Below, piece by piece: positions 10,330-22,063 of a DNA stretch of 64,000 nt. The stretch comes from Mesomycoplasma ovipneumoniae (GTDB lineage Bacteria; Bacillota_I; Bacilli_A; Mycoplasmatales; Metamycoplasmataceae): contig NZ_CP146005.1 of the NCBI RefSeq assembly GCF_038095995.1, forward strand, positions 992,001 to 1,056,000, read 5' to 3'. Each line of letters begins with the position of its first letter. Within the stretch, counting starts at the first letter, position 1. Below the pieces are notes generated by a model. The model did no database searches. It saw only the letters and a program-made list of their open reading frames with translations, and was not told the DNA's origin. The translations under genes and the position numbers were made by a program.

Positions 10330-11058
10330 ATGGATTTTTTTTCACACTGAAATCAACCGCAATTATTTACTCTTTTTATTTTAGTAGTTTTTGTAATAAT
10401 TTTATCAATTATTATCTTTTTTCACATAAAAAAAGCAAAAGTTGATAAAGCTCCTTCAGCAATAGTTTTATTTGCAGAATCATACTTTTTATTCATTGAT
10501 GATCTGGTTGAGTCTTCCGGTGAAGGTTATGTAAATAAAGCAAAACCTTACATTTTTTCTCTTTTTACCTTTTTTTTATTAGGTAATTTATTATCACTGG
10601 CAGGTCTTGAACCAATTTCTACTTCACTTTCAGTAACCCTAAGTTTGGCGATAATTAGTTGACTAGGGATTTTTGTTGTTGGATCAATTTTTGCAAAAAG
10701 ATATTATATACTTGAATTTGCAAAAAATCCACTCAAAATAATAGGGGCGCCCGCTCCATTAATTTCACTTTCTTTTAGGATGTATGGGAACATAATTTCT
10801 GGTTCTGTTTTCTTTTTGATTATTTATTCAGGTGTTCTTTGACTTTACCAAAAAATCCCGCTAGGTGCTTTTGGTAATTTTAATTTACCGGTTGTATTAA
10901 TTTTCCCACCGTTTCTTATCTATTTTGATATTATCGGCTCGTTGATACAGTCATTTATTTTTGTAATTCTAACTGTTTCATACTGAGGAATGGAAGTAAT
11001 TCACCCGCCACAAAAGCAAAAAACTGAACAAAAAACATTGAACATTGTTCAAACTTAA
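10330..11058 (+). CDS. atpB: ATP synthase Fo subunit a
   Basis: Proton-channel subunit of the membrane sector. 242 residues, five to six membrane segments. The essential Arg of helix 5 is seen in the segment SLSFRMYGNIISGS, and helix 6 contains FIFVILTVSYW. Start ATG follows GGAGTAAAA. TGA codons at several positions are read as Trp (for example SHWNQPQ near the start). The stop codon lies within the first arm of a perfect hairpin (11052-11085) that separates it from atpE. Confidence 0.93.
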
Positions 11059-11085
11059 TTATTTTGGAAACAAAATAATTAAGTT
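11052..11085 (+). promoter_or_regulatory. Perfect hairpin with GAAA loop between atpB and atpE
   Basis: Arm AACTTAATTATTTTG (11052-11066) is exactly complementary to 11071-11085, closed by GAAA, a stable GNRA tetraloop. The arm includes the atpB stop codon. No U-run follows it, so it is not a classical terminator; it lies 32 nt before the atpE start and could be an RNA processing or stability element that raises c-subunit yield. Role is inferred. Confidence 0.65.
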
Positions 11086-11117
11086 ATTATAGATTTATTA
11101 TAAACAAAAGGAAAAAA

Positions 11118-11426
11118 ATGGAATCTGTTATAAATTTCTCGCAAAAAGTTGTTCAAAATTTTCAAGAAACTGCTACTAACACTGCTAATTCAGGACTAAA
11201 TGCGACTGCATTTGCATATTTAGGCGCTGGACTTGCGATGATCGGAGTTATCGGTGTTGGTGCCGGTCAAGGTTATGCTGTTGGAAAAGCTTGTGATGCT
11301 ATTGCAAGAAATCCTGAAGCACAAAAAAAAGTTTTTCGTGTGTTAATAATTGGAACAGCTATTGCAGAAACATCATCAATTTACGCGCTTTTAATTGCCT
11401 TTATCCTAATTTTCGTACAAGGTTAA
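11118..11426 (+). CDS. atpE: ATP synthase Fo subunit c
   Basis: Proteolipid of the rotating c-ring. 102 residues: a hydrophilic extension of about 30 residues, then two transmembrane helices. The first holds the glycine pattern GAGLAMIGVIGVGAGQGYAVG, the loop is RNPEAQKK (the conserved RxP loop), and the second carries the ion-binding acidic residue in GTAIAETSSIYALL. The strong ribosome binding site AAAAGGAAAA precedes ATG. The N-terminal extension of about 30 residues is longer than in E. coli but common in mycoplasmas. Confidence 0.96.
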   Translation: MESVINFSQKVVQNFQETATNTANSGLNATAFAYLGAGLAMIGVIGVGAGQGYAVGKACDAIARNPEAQKKVFRVLIIGTAIAETSSIYALLIAFILIFVQG

Positions 11427-11446
11427 TTCCAAAAAATTTGTAAGAA

Positions 11447-11995
11447 ATGCAACCAAGTATTAATCAATCATTAAGCGAATTGTTTAAAGGGATAATCCCT
11501 AATGTTTATGTAGTTGCTGCAACACTTGTTAGTTTTTTAGTTTTATTTTTGGTTTTGACTTATTTTGTTTATCGCCCACTTAAAAAATATATCAAACAAC
11601 GTAAAGATTTTCTCCAAAATCACATCGACTCAACAATTCAATCAAATAATGAAGCTAAAGAATTAGCAAAACAATCGCAAAATCATTTAGAAGAAACAAA
11701 GCAATATTGCATTGATTTAAAACATGAATCTCAACTTGAGGCAAATAAGCTTATCGAAGACTCTAAAAAACAAGCCACCGAAGAAGCTCATCGCCTTATT
11801 TCTGAAGGTCAAAAAGTTTTAACCGAATATGAAAAAGAAATTGTAAAAAAATATCAGGAAAATATTATTAATGTTGCCGCTGATATAAGTAAAAAATTCT
11901 TGATAAATCAAGAGCAAAACAACAAAGATTTACACGAAAAAATGATTTTAGACCTAGAAAATTTACTAAAATCTGAGAAAAATATTAGAGAATAA
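11447..11995 (+). CDS. atpF: ATP synthase Fo subunit b
   Basis: Peripheral-stalk subunit. 182 residues: an N-terminal membrane anchor (about residues 16-40, [19 protein letters not shown]) followed by [14 protein letters not shown] and a long charged coiled coil. The family also has lipoprotein versions in mycoplasmas; here there is no lipobox, since no Cys follows the hydrophobic segment. The next gene atpH begins 3 bp after the stop. Confidence 0.93.
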   Translation: MQPSINQSLSELFKGIIPNVYVVAATLVSFLVLFLVLTYFVYRPLKKYIKQRKDFLQNHIDSTIQSNNEAKELAKQSQNHLEETKQYCIDLKHESQLEANKLIEDSKKQATEEAHRLISEGQKVLTEYEKEIVKKYQENIINVAADISKKFLINQEQNNKDLHEKMILDLENLLKSEKNIRE

Positions 11996-11998
11996 AAA

Positions 11999-12544
11999 AT
12001 GCACCCACAGGTAAAAAATATTTATGGATATTCTGAGTCGCTCTTAGAAATTTCAATATCTGAAAAAAAAGTAGATCAATTTATAAATGATAGTTTTTAT
12101 ATAATTGATTTAGTTAGCGCCAATCCTTCTTTAATTTCGATTTTGACGTCACATTTTATTTCAAAAAGTGAAAAATATACTTTGATAGAAAAAATTTTTG
12201 AATCAAAAATTGACACTTATATGATAAATTTTCTTAAAGTAATATGCAAAAACAATCTTTTTTCACATTATAATCAAATTTTAATTAAATTTATAAAGCT
12301 TGCAAATGCTCATTTAGGCCAAAGTTGGGGTCAAATTCAAAGCGCATTTCCACTGTCACCATCAGAAATTGCTAAATTTGAAGACTTAATTTCCCAAAAA
12401 CTGAACAAAAAAATAGTTTTACGACCAAAAGTAAATCCAAAATTAATTTCTGGAATCAAAATAAGCATTGATAACCATATTTTTGAACATTCACTCTCAT
12501 CACAGTTGCGCTCGCTCAAGCAGAAACTTATAAAAAATATATAA
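11999..12544 (+). CDS. atpH: ATP synthase F1 subunit delta
   Basis: Links F1 to the peripheral stalk. 181 residues, all-helical N-terminal domain (YGYSESLLEISISEKKV) and the conserved C-terminal pattern KISIDNHIFEHSLSSQLRSL near residues 155-175, which matches the delta signature G(I)xxxIxxxxxDxSxxxxLxxL. Close spacing (3 bp from atpF, 19 bp to atpA) supports operon membership. Confidence 0.92.
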   Translation: MHPQVKNIYGYSESLLEISISEKKVDQFINDSFYIIDLVSANPSLISILTSHFISKSEKYTLIEKIFESKIDTYMINFLKVICKNNLFSHYNQILIKFIKLANAHLGQSWGQIQSAFPLSPSEIAKFEDLISQKLNKKIVLRPKVNPKLISGIKISIDNHIFEHSLSSQLRSLKQKLIKNI

Positions 12545-12563
12545 ATTTTAAAGGTTTTTTAAC

Positions 12564-14087
12564 ATGAATAAAGATATAAATTTAACCGCAATAATTAAAA
12601 ATGAAATTAAAAATTTCGAATCCAAAATCCAACATGATGATATTGGAAAAGTTATTGTTGTTGGAGATGGAGTTGCGCTTGTTTCCGGGATTGAAAAAGT
12701 AAAATTTGGTGAACTTGTTCAATTTGAAAATAGTGTTTTTGGAATTGCGCTAAATCTTGAGCAAGATTTAATTGGTGTTGTTATTATGGGGAATGAAAAC
12801 TCTGTTTTTCAGGGCTCAACTGTCAAAAGAACAAAGTCTGTCATTTCAATTACAGTTGGCGATCAACTTTTAGGCCGTGTTGTTAATGCTCTTGGTCATC
12901 CAATTGATGGAAAAGGTGAATTTGACAATAATATAAAATCTGAAATTTTTACAAATGCACCTTCAATAATGGACAGAAAAAGTGTTGATCGTGGACTTCA
13001 GACCGGAATTTTAGCAATTGACTCACTAGTTCCAATTGGAAAAGGACAACGTGAGCTAATAATTGGCGACCGTCAAACTGGAAAAACAACAATCGCTATT
13101 GACACAATTTTGAACCAAAAAGGCAAAAATGTCTATTGTGTTTATGTTGCAATTGGCCAAAAAAATTCAAGTGTAGCCCAAATTGTTGCCCTTCTTGAAA
13201 AAAAAGGTGCCCTTGACTATACAACAGTTGTGGTTTCAGGAGCTAGTGAATTATCACCTTTACAATATTTAGCCCCATATTCTGGAACTTCAATTGCCGA
13301 ATATTGAATGCATAAAGGCAAAGATGTTTTGATAATTTATGATGATTTATCAAAACATGCTATTGCATATAGAACGCTCTCACTTTTATTAAGAAGACCA
13401 CCTGGAAGAGAAGCTTTTCCTGGGGATATTTTTTACCAGCACTCATATCTTTTAGAGCGTTCATCACAATTATCTGATGAAACAGGTGGCGGATCCATCA
13501 CCGCTTTGCCAATAATTGAAACTCAAGCCGGCGATATTTCAGCTTATATTCCTACAAATGTTATATCTATTACCGACGGTCAAATTTTTGTTCGTGATAA
13601 TCTTTTTAATTCTGGGCAAAAACCGGCAATTGATATAGGTCTTTCAGTTTCGCGGGTAGGTTCAGCAGCTCAATCTAAATTGATGAAATGAGCTTCTTCA
13701 TCATTAAAATTAGAACTGGCACAATATAATGAACTCAAAGCTTTTGCACAATTTGGATCTGATTTAGGACCAAGTTCGCAGTTAATTCTTGATCGCGGGA
13801 ATAAAATTTATGAACTTTTAAAGCAAGAAAATCAGCAACATTTTTCCCAAATTCAGCAAATAATGCTGTTAATTTTAATTAGAGAACATCTAATTGATCA
13901 GTTGCAACTGGAATCTATGCAATCTTTTAAGTCAGTTTTTCTTAAATATTTAGATACAGATTCTGAAATTAAGTCAATTTTAGAAAAAATTGATCATAAT
14001 GTTAATTTAAAAACTGACGATTTAAATTTAATTTTAAATTCAGTAACAAAATTGATTGAAAATTTTAATTCAGGTCGAAGTTTTTAA
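12564..14087 (+). CDS. atpA: ATP synthase F1 subunit alpha
   Basis: Non-catalytic nucleotide-binding subunit, 507 residues. Walker A is GDRQTGKT (168-175); [10 protein letters not shown] near residue 370 is the conserved alpha signature with the Arg finger. Two TGA codons (13305-13307 and 13689-13691) are read as Trp, so the gene is one frame despite apparent breaks; ATG at 13308 is internal. C-terminal helical domain ends with NFNSGRSF. Confidence 0.97.
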
Positions 14088-14113
14088 TTGGTTTTTTATA
14101 AAAGAGAGCAAAA

Positions 14114-16363
<2,250 letters not shown>

Positions 16364-16377
<14 letters not shown>

Positions 16378-16624
16378 TCTTAAAATCTTTAGTCAAAAAG
16401 GAATCATTTTAGAATCCCAGCCAGTTTCAGTTACTGCAAAAACACAACTAGGATACCGTGTTGCCCAATACGGAATCACACCTTTTTGTGGAATAATTTC
16501 ACCATCGGTTTTGTATGTTTTAAACGAAAAAGAAGAACTCAAATTTAGAATTACCGACGGTGTTATATATGCTTCTAAATCTGAGGTTTTAATTTTTACC
16601 CAGGGGGAGCTGCATCCCGCTTAA
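16364..16624 (+). CDS. atpC: ATP synthase F1 subunit epsilon (short form)
   Basis: 86 residues starting at a GTG inside the atpD end. It matches the N-terminal beta-sandwich domain (MKTINLKIFSQKGIILE; ISPSVLYVLNEKEE; FRITDGVIYASKSEVLIF). The usual C-terminal helical hairpin, which inhibits ATP hydrolysis in E. coli and Bacillus, is absent: the family is normally 130-140 residues. The stop is clean (TAA), and no remnant of the helical domain appears downstream, so it looks like a real short form. Confidence 0.85.
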
Positions 16625-16729
16625 TATTAATAAATTTTTAAATTTTAGGCTAAAAATGAGAAAAATTGCTTGTTTTTCCCATTTTTTTCCTTTTTTGGTC
16701 AAAAAAAGCTTAAAAATTTAATTAAAAAT

Positions 16730-17215
16730 ATGAATCATAAAAACCGCGGAATGTTTCTTGAAAAAATTATTAACAACACAATTGAATTTTATTATCAAAA
16801 CGACATTGCGATTTTTCACAAAAAAAATCTAGATATTGGTTTTAAAGCTGTTCAAAAAGATTTGACCTTAAATGATGCTTTTGTATTAAAAAAGTCAACC
16901 GTTGATTATTATGGAATTTATAAAGGAATTTTTGTCGCCTTTGAAGCCAAAAGTACCAACGAAAACGTCTTAAATTTAAAGCAAATTCCAGAACATCAAA
17001 TAAATTATCTACATAAAATTAGAAAACATTTTGGTTGTGCATTTTTCATCATTTTTTTCAAACAACTTGAAAAATTTTACATTTTAAGTGTAGACAAAAT
17101 CGATTTTTCAAAAAAGTCAATTTCTGCTCATTTTTTAGAAAAAGAAGGGATAGAAATCGCACTTACATACCCTGGAATCATTGATTTTATTGCATATATT
17201 GATCAAATGATTTAA
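16730..17215 (+). CDS. recU: Holliday junction resolvase RecU
   Basis: Resolves recombination intermediates in Firmicutes and mycoplasmas. 161 residues from ATG 16730. Family landmarks: NRGMFLEKIINNT at the start, then STVDYYGIYKGIFVAFEAKS, which contains the catalytic D and ExK of the restriction-like fold, and EHQINYLHKI. A longer frame opens with TTG at 16670, but those 20 residues (FFPFFSFFG...) look like untranslated T-rich sequence; RecU families start near NRGM. No good ribosome binding site before either start. It follows the ATP synthase operon and may be read through from it. Confidence 0.85.
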   Translation: MNHKNRGMFLEKIINNTIEFYYQNDIAIFHKKNLDIGFKAVQKDLTLNDAFVLKKSTVDYYGIYKGIFVAFEAKSTNENVLNLKQIPEHQINYLHKIRKHFGCAFFIIFFKQLEKFYILSVDKIDFSKKSISAHFLEKEGIEIALTYPGIIDFIAYIDQMI

Positions 17216-17238
17216 TTTATTGTTTATTTTTAATTTTA

Positions 17239-17247
17239 TGGTATAAT
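17239..17247 (+). promoter_or_regulatory. Extended -10 promoter for rpsB-tsf
   Basis: TTTTATGGTATAATTTAA carries TATAAT at 17242-17247 with TG one base upstream (extended -10). It lies in the 151-bp gap between recU and rpsB and predicts a leader of about 110 nt before the ATG at 17367. The leader may hold an S2 autoregulatory structure, but I did not find a clear one. Confidence 0.65.
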
Positions 17248-17366
17248 TTAATTTTTAATTTATATTAGCTCAAAATATCATTAAAATGGATTCAGATAGA
17301 TGTGCTTTTTTAAGTTCTATTTGTTAGAAATTTTAAGTAGAAACAACAAACAAAAGGAAATATTAC

Positions 17367-18344
17367 ATGGATAAGGCAACAACAGCTAAACAAAACCAAA
17401 ATATCGAACAAAAAGATAGCCAAATGTTAAACATTGGTGAAATTTCTACTGAAAACTCAGCGGAAATTCCTATTGTTTCAAAGCAAAAACTATTAGAAGC
17501 GGGTGTTTATTTTGGTCATAAATCATCACAGTGACACCCTAAAATGGCACAATTTTTACTAAAAAAAAAGCGTAATGAAACTCACATTATTGACGTTTTA
17601 AAAACTCAAAAAATGTTAGAAATTGCTTATAAATTAGTTGAAAAATTTGCCCAAAAAGGTGCTAAATTTATTTTTGTAGGTACAAAAAAACAAGCAAAAA
17701 AAGCCATTGAAGAACAAGCAATCCGTACAAATTCAATATACGTTTCTGGTCGTTGATTAGGCGGAACTTTAACAAACAGTCGTACAATTTTGTCACGTCT
17801 TAAAGCAATGGAAGAACTTGAACAACAAACAGCAGAAAATTTTGAAGGTTATACAAAAAAAGAAATACTTTCAAAACAAAAACAATTAGCTAAATTACAA
17901 AAAAATCTTAACGGAATTAAAGGGTTAAAAGACGTTCCACTTTTTTCATTAATAATGTTAGTTGCCGATCCTTTAAAAGATATAATCGCAGTTAAGGAAG
18001 CCCGTAAAAAAGGAATTAAAATTATCGGAATAACAGATTCAAATGTTGATCCATCTTTGGTTGATTTTGGAATTCCAGCAAATGATGATTCAACTAAATC
18101 AATCACATTAATTTTTACTATTTTAGCTGATGCAATTTCATCAGCAAAAGGTGGCAAAAAACTTTTTGCATATCAGCCTGATGAGCAAATTATTTTGCCT
18201 GAAGATCCTGAAAAAGAGCAAAAACAACAAAGATTTCGCCGTAATTCATTCGATAAATTTGAAAAATTTGATAAATCAAAAAATAAACCAGGCGATAAAA
18301 AAGTACAAAATCCTAGCCAGTCTAGCGAATCTAAAATTGCATAA
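17367..18344 (+). CDS. rpsB: 30S ribosomal protein S2
   Basis: 325 residues, longer than the usual 230-260: both an N-terminal extension of about 40 residues ([19 protein letters not shown]...) and a charged, Lys/Asn-rich C-terminal tail of about 60 residues. The core starts at [19 protein letters not shown] and has [21 protein letters not shown] and VADPLKD. Two TGA Trp codons. Start by AAAAGGAAATATTAC. Co-transcribed with tsf, 21 bp downstream, as in most bacteria. Confidence 0.97.
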
Positions 18345-18365
18345 TTAATAAAAAAGGAGTAAAAA

Positions 18366-19268
18366 ATGTTAAAAATAGATAAATTAGCAAAAATTAAAGA
18401 ATTAAGAGAAATTACGGATGCTCCTTTTGTTGATTGCAAAACAGCTCTTGAAAACTCTGATTATGAAATAAATGGTGCTATTAAATGACTTCACGAAAAT
18501 GGTAAGTCAAAAGCACTAAAAAAAGCTGACCGTATTGCCGCAGAAGGTTTAGTTTTAGCAACTAAATGTGAAAAACATGCTTTAATTTTCGAACTTAATT
18601 CAGAAACAGATTTTGTTGCTAAAAACCAAAACTTTGTAAAACTTCAAGGTGAAATTGCCAAATTACTTCTAGAAAATGACTTTGATAATTTAGAAACAGC
18701 TTTGACTATTAAAAATCAAGATTCCCGTACAATTGCAGAAATGTTAATCGAATCTACCGCAACTATGGGTGAAAAAATCACTTTGCGCCGGGTGCTAAAA
18801 ACCAAAATTTTAGAAGGACAAAAAGTTGGACTTTATACACATTCTAACGGACAAATTGCTTCTGTTGTTGTTATAGATGGCGGAAATTGCACTGTTGCAA
18901 AAGATATTTCTATGCATGTTTCAGCTCTAAAACCAGAATTTAATTTTGAGTCCGATTTGCCTCAAGAAAGACTTGCAGAAATCACTCAAAAAGTTGAAGA
19001 TTCACTTGCCTTAGATAAGAATTTTGAAAAGAAACCTGAAGAAATCAAGCAAAAAATTAAACGTGGTAAGATTGAAAAAGAATTGTCAGAATTCGTTCTT
19101 GAATTTCAACCTTTAGCAACGGATAGCGCCATTTCTGTTGGTAAATATTTAGAACAAAATTCTGCTAAATTAGTCCAAGCTGTTCGTTTTGAAGTTGGTG
19201 AAGGCATCGAAAAACAAGCTGTGGATTTTTATACAGAAGTTAATTCACAAATAAAAGAAGCTAAATAA
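18366..19268 (+). CDS. tsf: Elongation factor Ts
   Basis: Guanine nucleotide exchange factor for EF-Tu. 300 residues. The N-terminal UBA-like domain has IKELREITDAPFVDCKTAL, then IKWLHENGKSKALKKADR and the core motif ELNSETDFVAKN (contacts EF-Tu). Start ATG follows AAAAAGGAGTAAAAA. TGA Trp codon is present early (ATTAAATGACTTCACG). Ends 80 bp before ffh with a hairpin between. Confidence 0.97.
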
Positions 19269-19305
19269 TTATTAATTTAAAATCAAAAAATATAAAGAAA
19301 GGTAT

Positions 19306-19337
19306 AAAATTTTTCCTGTTTTTTTAGGAAAAATTTT
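19306..19337 (+). terminator. Hairpin upstream of ffh, possible tsf terminator
   Basis: Arm AAAATTTTTCCT (19306-19317) is exactly complementary to 19326-19337, with an 8-nt T-rich loop and T-rich sequence just after. It ends 11 nt before the ffh ATG, so it either ends the rpsB-tsf transcript or acts in the ffh leader by covering its start region. Confidence 0.5.
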
Positions 19338-19348
19338 CTATTTTTAAA

Positions 19349-20671
19349 ATGTTAGATTTTTTGACCAATAGAATTCAGTCATCTTTAAAAAAAATTCAAA
19401 AATCTGTGACCATTAATGAGCAAGATTTAGCAGAAATTATTCGTGAAATTCGTCTTGCTTTACTTGAGGCTGACGTTAATTTATTAGTTGTCAAAAACTT
19501 TATTGCTCAGGTAAAAAATCAGGTTTTAACAAACGGGTTGACTTCCAAACTCAATCCCCAACAAGAATTTTTGAAAATTTTACACCAAAATTTAGTTTCA
19601 GTTCTTGGAGTTAGTGCAAAACCTATTAATTTTGCTAAAAATCCAACAACAATAATGCTAGTTGGTCTTCAAGGTTCAGGAAAAACTACAACTACGGCAA
19701 AACTCGCAGTTTATGCTCGTCAAAAAAATTTTTCAAAAAAAATTTTACTAGTAGCATGTGATACTTACCGTCCTGCGGCGATTGATCAATTGAAACAATT
19801 AGGAAAACAAGTTTCAATTGATGTTTTTTATATCGAAAAAACTCCTGTTGAAATCGCAAAAGATGCCCTAATTTATAGCAGAAATAACAATTATGACCTT
19901 GTTATTTTTGACACCGCCGGTCGTCTTTCAATTAATTCTGAATTGATGACTGAGTTAGTTGAAATTAAAAAAGCTGTAAAACCTGATCAAATTCTTTTTG
20001 TTCTTGATGCTCTTTCTGGTCAAGATATAATAAATGTGGCCGAAACTTTTCATAAAGAAATTAATTTAACCGGGTCAATTATTACAAAATTAGACTCAAA
20101 TGCACGTGCAGGAGCGGCTCTTTCAATTACACATTTGCTTAAAATTCCGATTTTATTTATTGGTTCAGGTGAAAAAATTTCTGCATTAGAACTGTTTCAC
20201 CCCAACAGAATCGCTGATCGAATTTTAGGTATGGGCGATGTGATGTCACTTATAGAACAGGCCGAAGAAAATATTGACAAACAAACCGTTAAAAAATTGT
20301 CTCATCGTATGTTTTCTGGTCAATTTAATTTAGATGACCTCCTAAATAGTCTTGCTCAAATTCAAAAAATTGGAAAATTTTCGAAAATAATAAAAATGAT
20401 TCCTGGATTATCGGGCAAAATTAACGCAAGTCAGATTGATGAAGTTGAGCAAAAAATGAAACTTTATAAAATTTTAATCTCATCAATGACTTATGAAGAA
20501 CGCAAAAAACCAAAACTTTTAAAAAATCCATCTCGCAGGAATCGAATTATTCGCGGTTCAGGTCGAACAGGTGCTGAATTTAACCGTTTAATTAATGAGT
20601 TTGAATCAATGTCCAAAAAAATGTCTGAATTTTCAACAAAAAATATTAATTTTGATTCATTTTTTAAATAA
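19349..20671 (+). CDS. ffh: Signal recognition particle protein Ffh
   Basis: SRP54 GTPase that targets membrane proteins. 440 residues: N domain 1-95, G domain with GLQGSGKTTTTAKLA (106-120), DTAGRLS and TKLDSNARAG, and M domain from about 300 with GLSGKI, RRNRIIRGSGRTGAEFN (the RNA-binding RIAxGSG-type motif). The typical Met-rich tail is short. The start ATG has no clear Shine-Dalgarno and follows the hairpin described above. Confidence 0.97.
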   Translation: MLDFLTNRIQSSLKKIQKSVTINEQDLAEIIREIRLALLEADVNLLVVKNFIAQVKNQVLTNGLTSKLNPQQEFLKILHQNLVSVLGVSAKPINFAKNPTTIMLVGLQGSGKTTTTAKLAVYARQKNFSKKILLVACDTYRPAAIDQLKQLGKQVSIDVFYIEKTPVEIAKDALIYSRNNNYDLVIFDTAGRLSINSELMTELVEIKKAVKPDQILFVLDALSGQDIINVAETFHKEINLTGSIITKLDSNARAGAALSITHLLKIPILFIGSGEKISALELFHPNRIADRILGMGDVMSLIEQAEENIDKQTVKKLSHRMFSGQFNLDDLLNSLAQIQKIGKFSKIIKMIPGLSGKINASQIDEVEQKMKLYKILISSMTYEERKKPKLLKNPSRRNRIIRGSGRTGAEFNRLINEFESMSKKMSEFSTKNINFDSFFK

Positions 20672-20695
20672 AAATGAAAATTAAAAGGATAAATT

Positions 20696-22063
20696 ATGGC
20701 CAAATTTGAAAACTACCAATTTTTTATTAATTATCTAAAGAATTTAGGATTTATTTTTCCTAGTTCCCAAATTTATGGAGGTTTAGCAAATTCTTATGAT
20801 TATGGCCACCTTGGTGTTCTTTTAGCTAAAAATATTGAAAATTTTTGGGCTGATTTTTTCATAAATAAACATCTTAATGCCTTTTTTATTGACACAAAAA
20901 TTCTGCTAAACCCAAAAGTTTGACAGGCCTCAGGTCATCTTGAAAATTTTAGCGACTTACTAGTTGAAAATAAAATTAATAAAAAACGTTATCGTGTTGA
21001 CCATTTGTTTGAAGATATTTTTCCAAATTTAATTTTTGAAAAATTAAATCAACAAGAAATTCAGCAATATTTGGCTAAAATTGAAAATTATGATGGATCA
21101 AAAACCGACTGATCTATTCCTAAAAATTTCAATCTTTTATTCCAAACCGAACAAGGTGTTGTTGAAAATGAAAAAACAACATTGTATTTGCGACCTGAAA
21201 CAGCTCAAGGAATTTTTATAAATTTTAAATCACTTTTAAGATTTACTAAAAACACCTTGCCTCTTCGAATTGCTCAAGTCGGAAAATCTTTTCGAAACGA
21301 AATTTCACCTGGAAATTTCATCTTTAGGACCCGCGAATTTACTCAACTAGAACAGGAAATTTTTGTCAGACCTGAAGAAGCCGATGAAATTTTTCACTCT
21401 GAAATAGAAAAAGTTCAACTTTTTTTAACCAAATTAGGTTTTTCGCCCGATTCAATCCGAATTAGCAACCATCAACCAGAAAAATTAGCCCATTATGCAA
21501 AAGCAACCACTGATTTTGAATATTTTTTTAATTTTGGCTGAGGTGAACTAATTGGAATTTCCAACCGTGGAAATTTTGATCTTAAAAATCATATGGCTAA
21601 AAGTGGCGAAAATCTTGAGTTTGTCGATTCTGCAACCGGTCAAAAAATTTTACCGTATATAATCGAACCATCGATTGGCTTAGACAGACTTATGTTAGCG
21701 ATTTTAGAACAAAATTTTGTTCATGACATCGAAAAAGACCGTTATTTTCTTAAATTTCCTTTCATTTTAAGTCCATATAAAGTTGCGGTTTTACCGCTTT
21801 TAAAGAAATTTTCACCGCAAGCAGAAGAAATATGAAAAACGCTTGTGAGCCACGGAGTTGCTGCAACTTTTTCAAACACAGGAACTATTGGCAAAAGATA
21901 TTATTATCAAGATTCAATCGGAACTTTTTTTTGCATTACAGTCGATGAAGAGGGAATTCAAAATCAAAGTGTAACAATCAGATTTCGCGATACTTGTGAA
22001 CAAAAAAGAATAAAAATCACCGAAATTATCCAATTTATAGAGGAAAATTCTTCAAATGAATAA
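20696..22063 (+). CDS. glyS: Glycyl-tRNA synthetase (alpha2 type)
   Basis: Class II synthetase of the single-chain (eukaryotic/archaeal-like) kind used by mycoplasmas; 455 residues. Class II motifs: start MAKFENYQFFINYLKNLGFIFPSS, YGGLANSYDYGHLG, motif 2 YLRPETAQGIFINFK and FRNEISPGNF, and motif 3 EPSIGLDRLMLAILEQ. Four TGA Trp codons split it into apparent fragments, but all are in one frame. The stop overlaps the dnaG start by 8 nt. GlyS-dnaG-rpoD order is a classic low-GC Gram-positive cluster. Confidence 0.96.

Noticed and set aside
13305-13691. Apparent breaks in atpA
   Set aside because: They are TGA codons at conserved Trp sites in one continuous frame; the code explains them.
16670-16729. 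Longer RecU start at TTG 16670
   Set aside because: The added 20 residues are T-rich leader translation and not part of the family; NRGM near the ATG at 16730 is the usual start.
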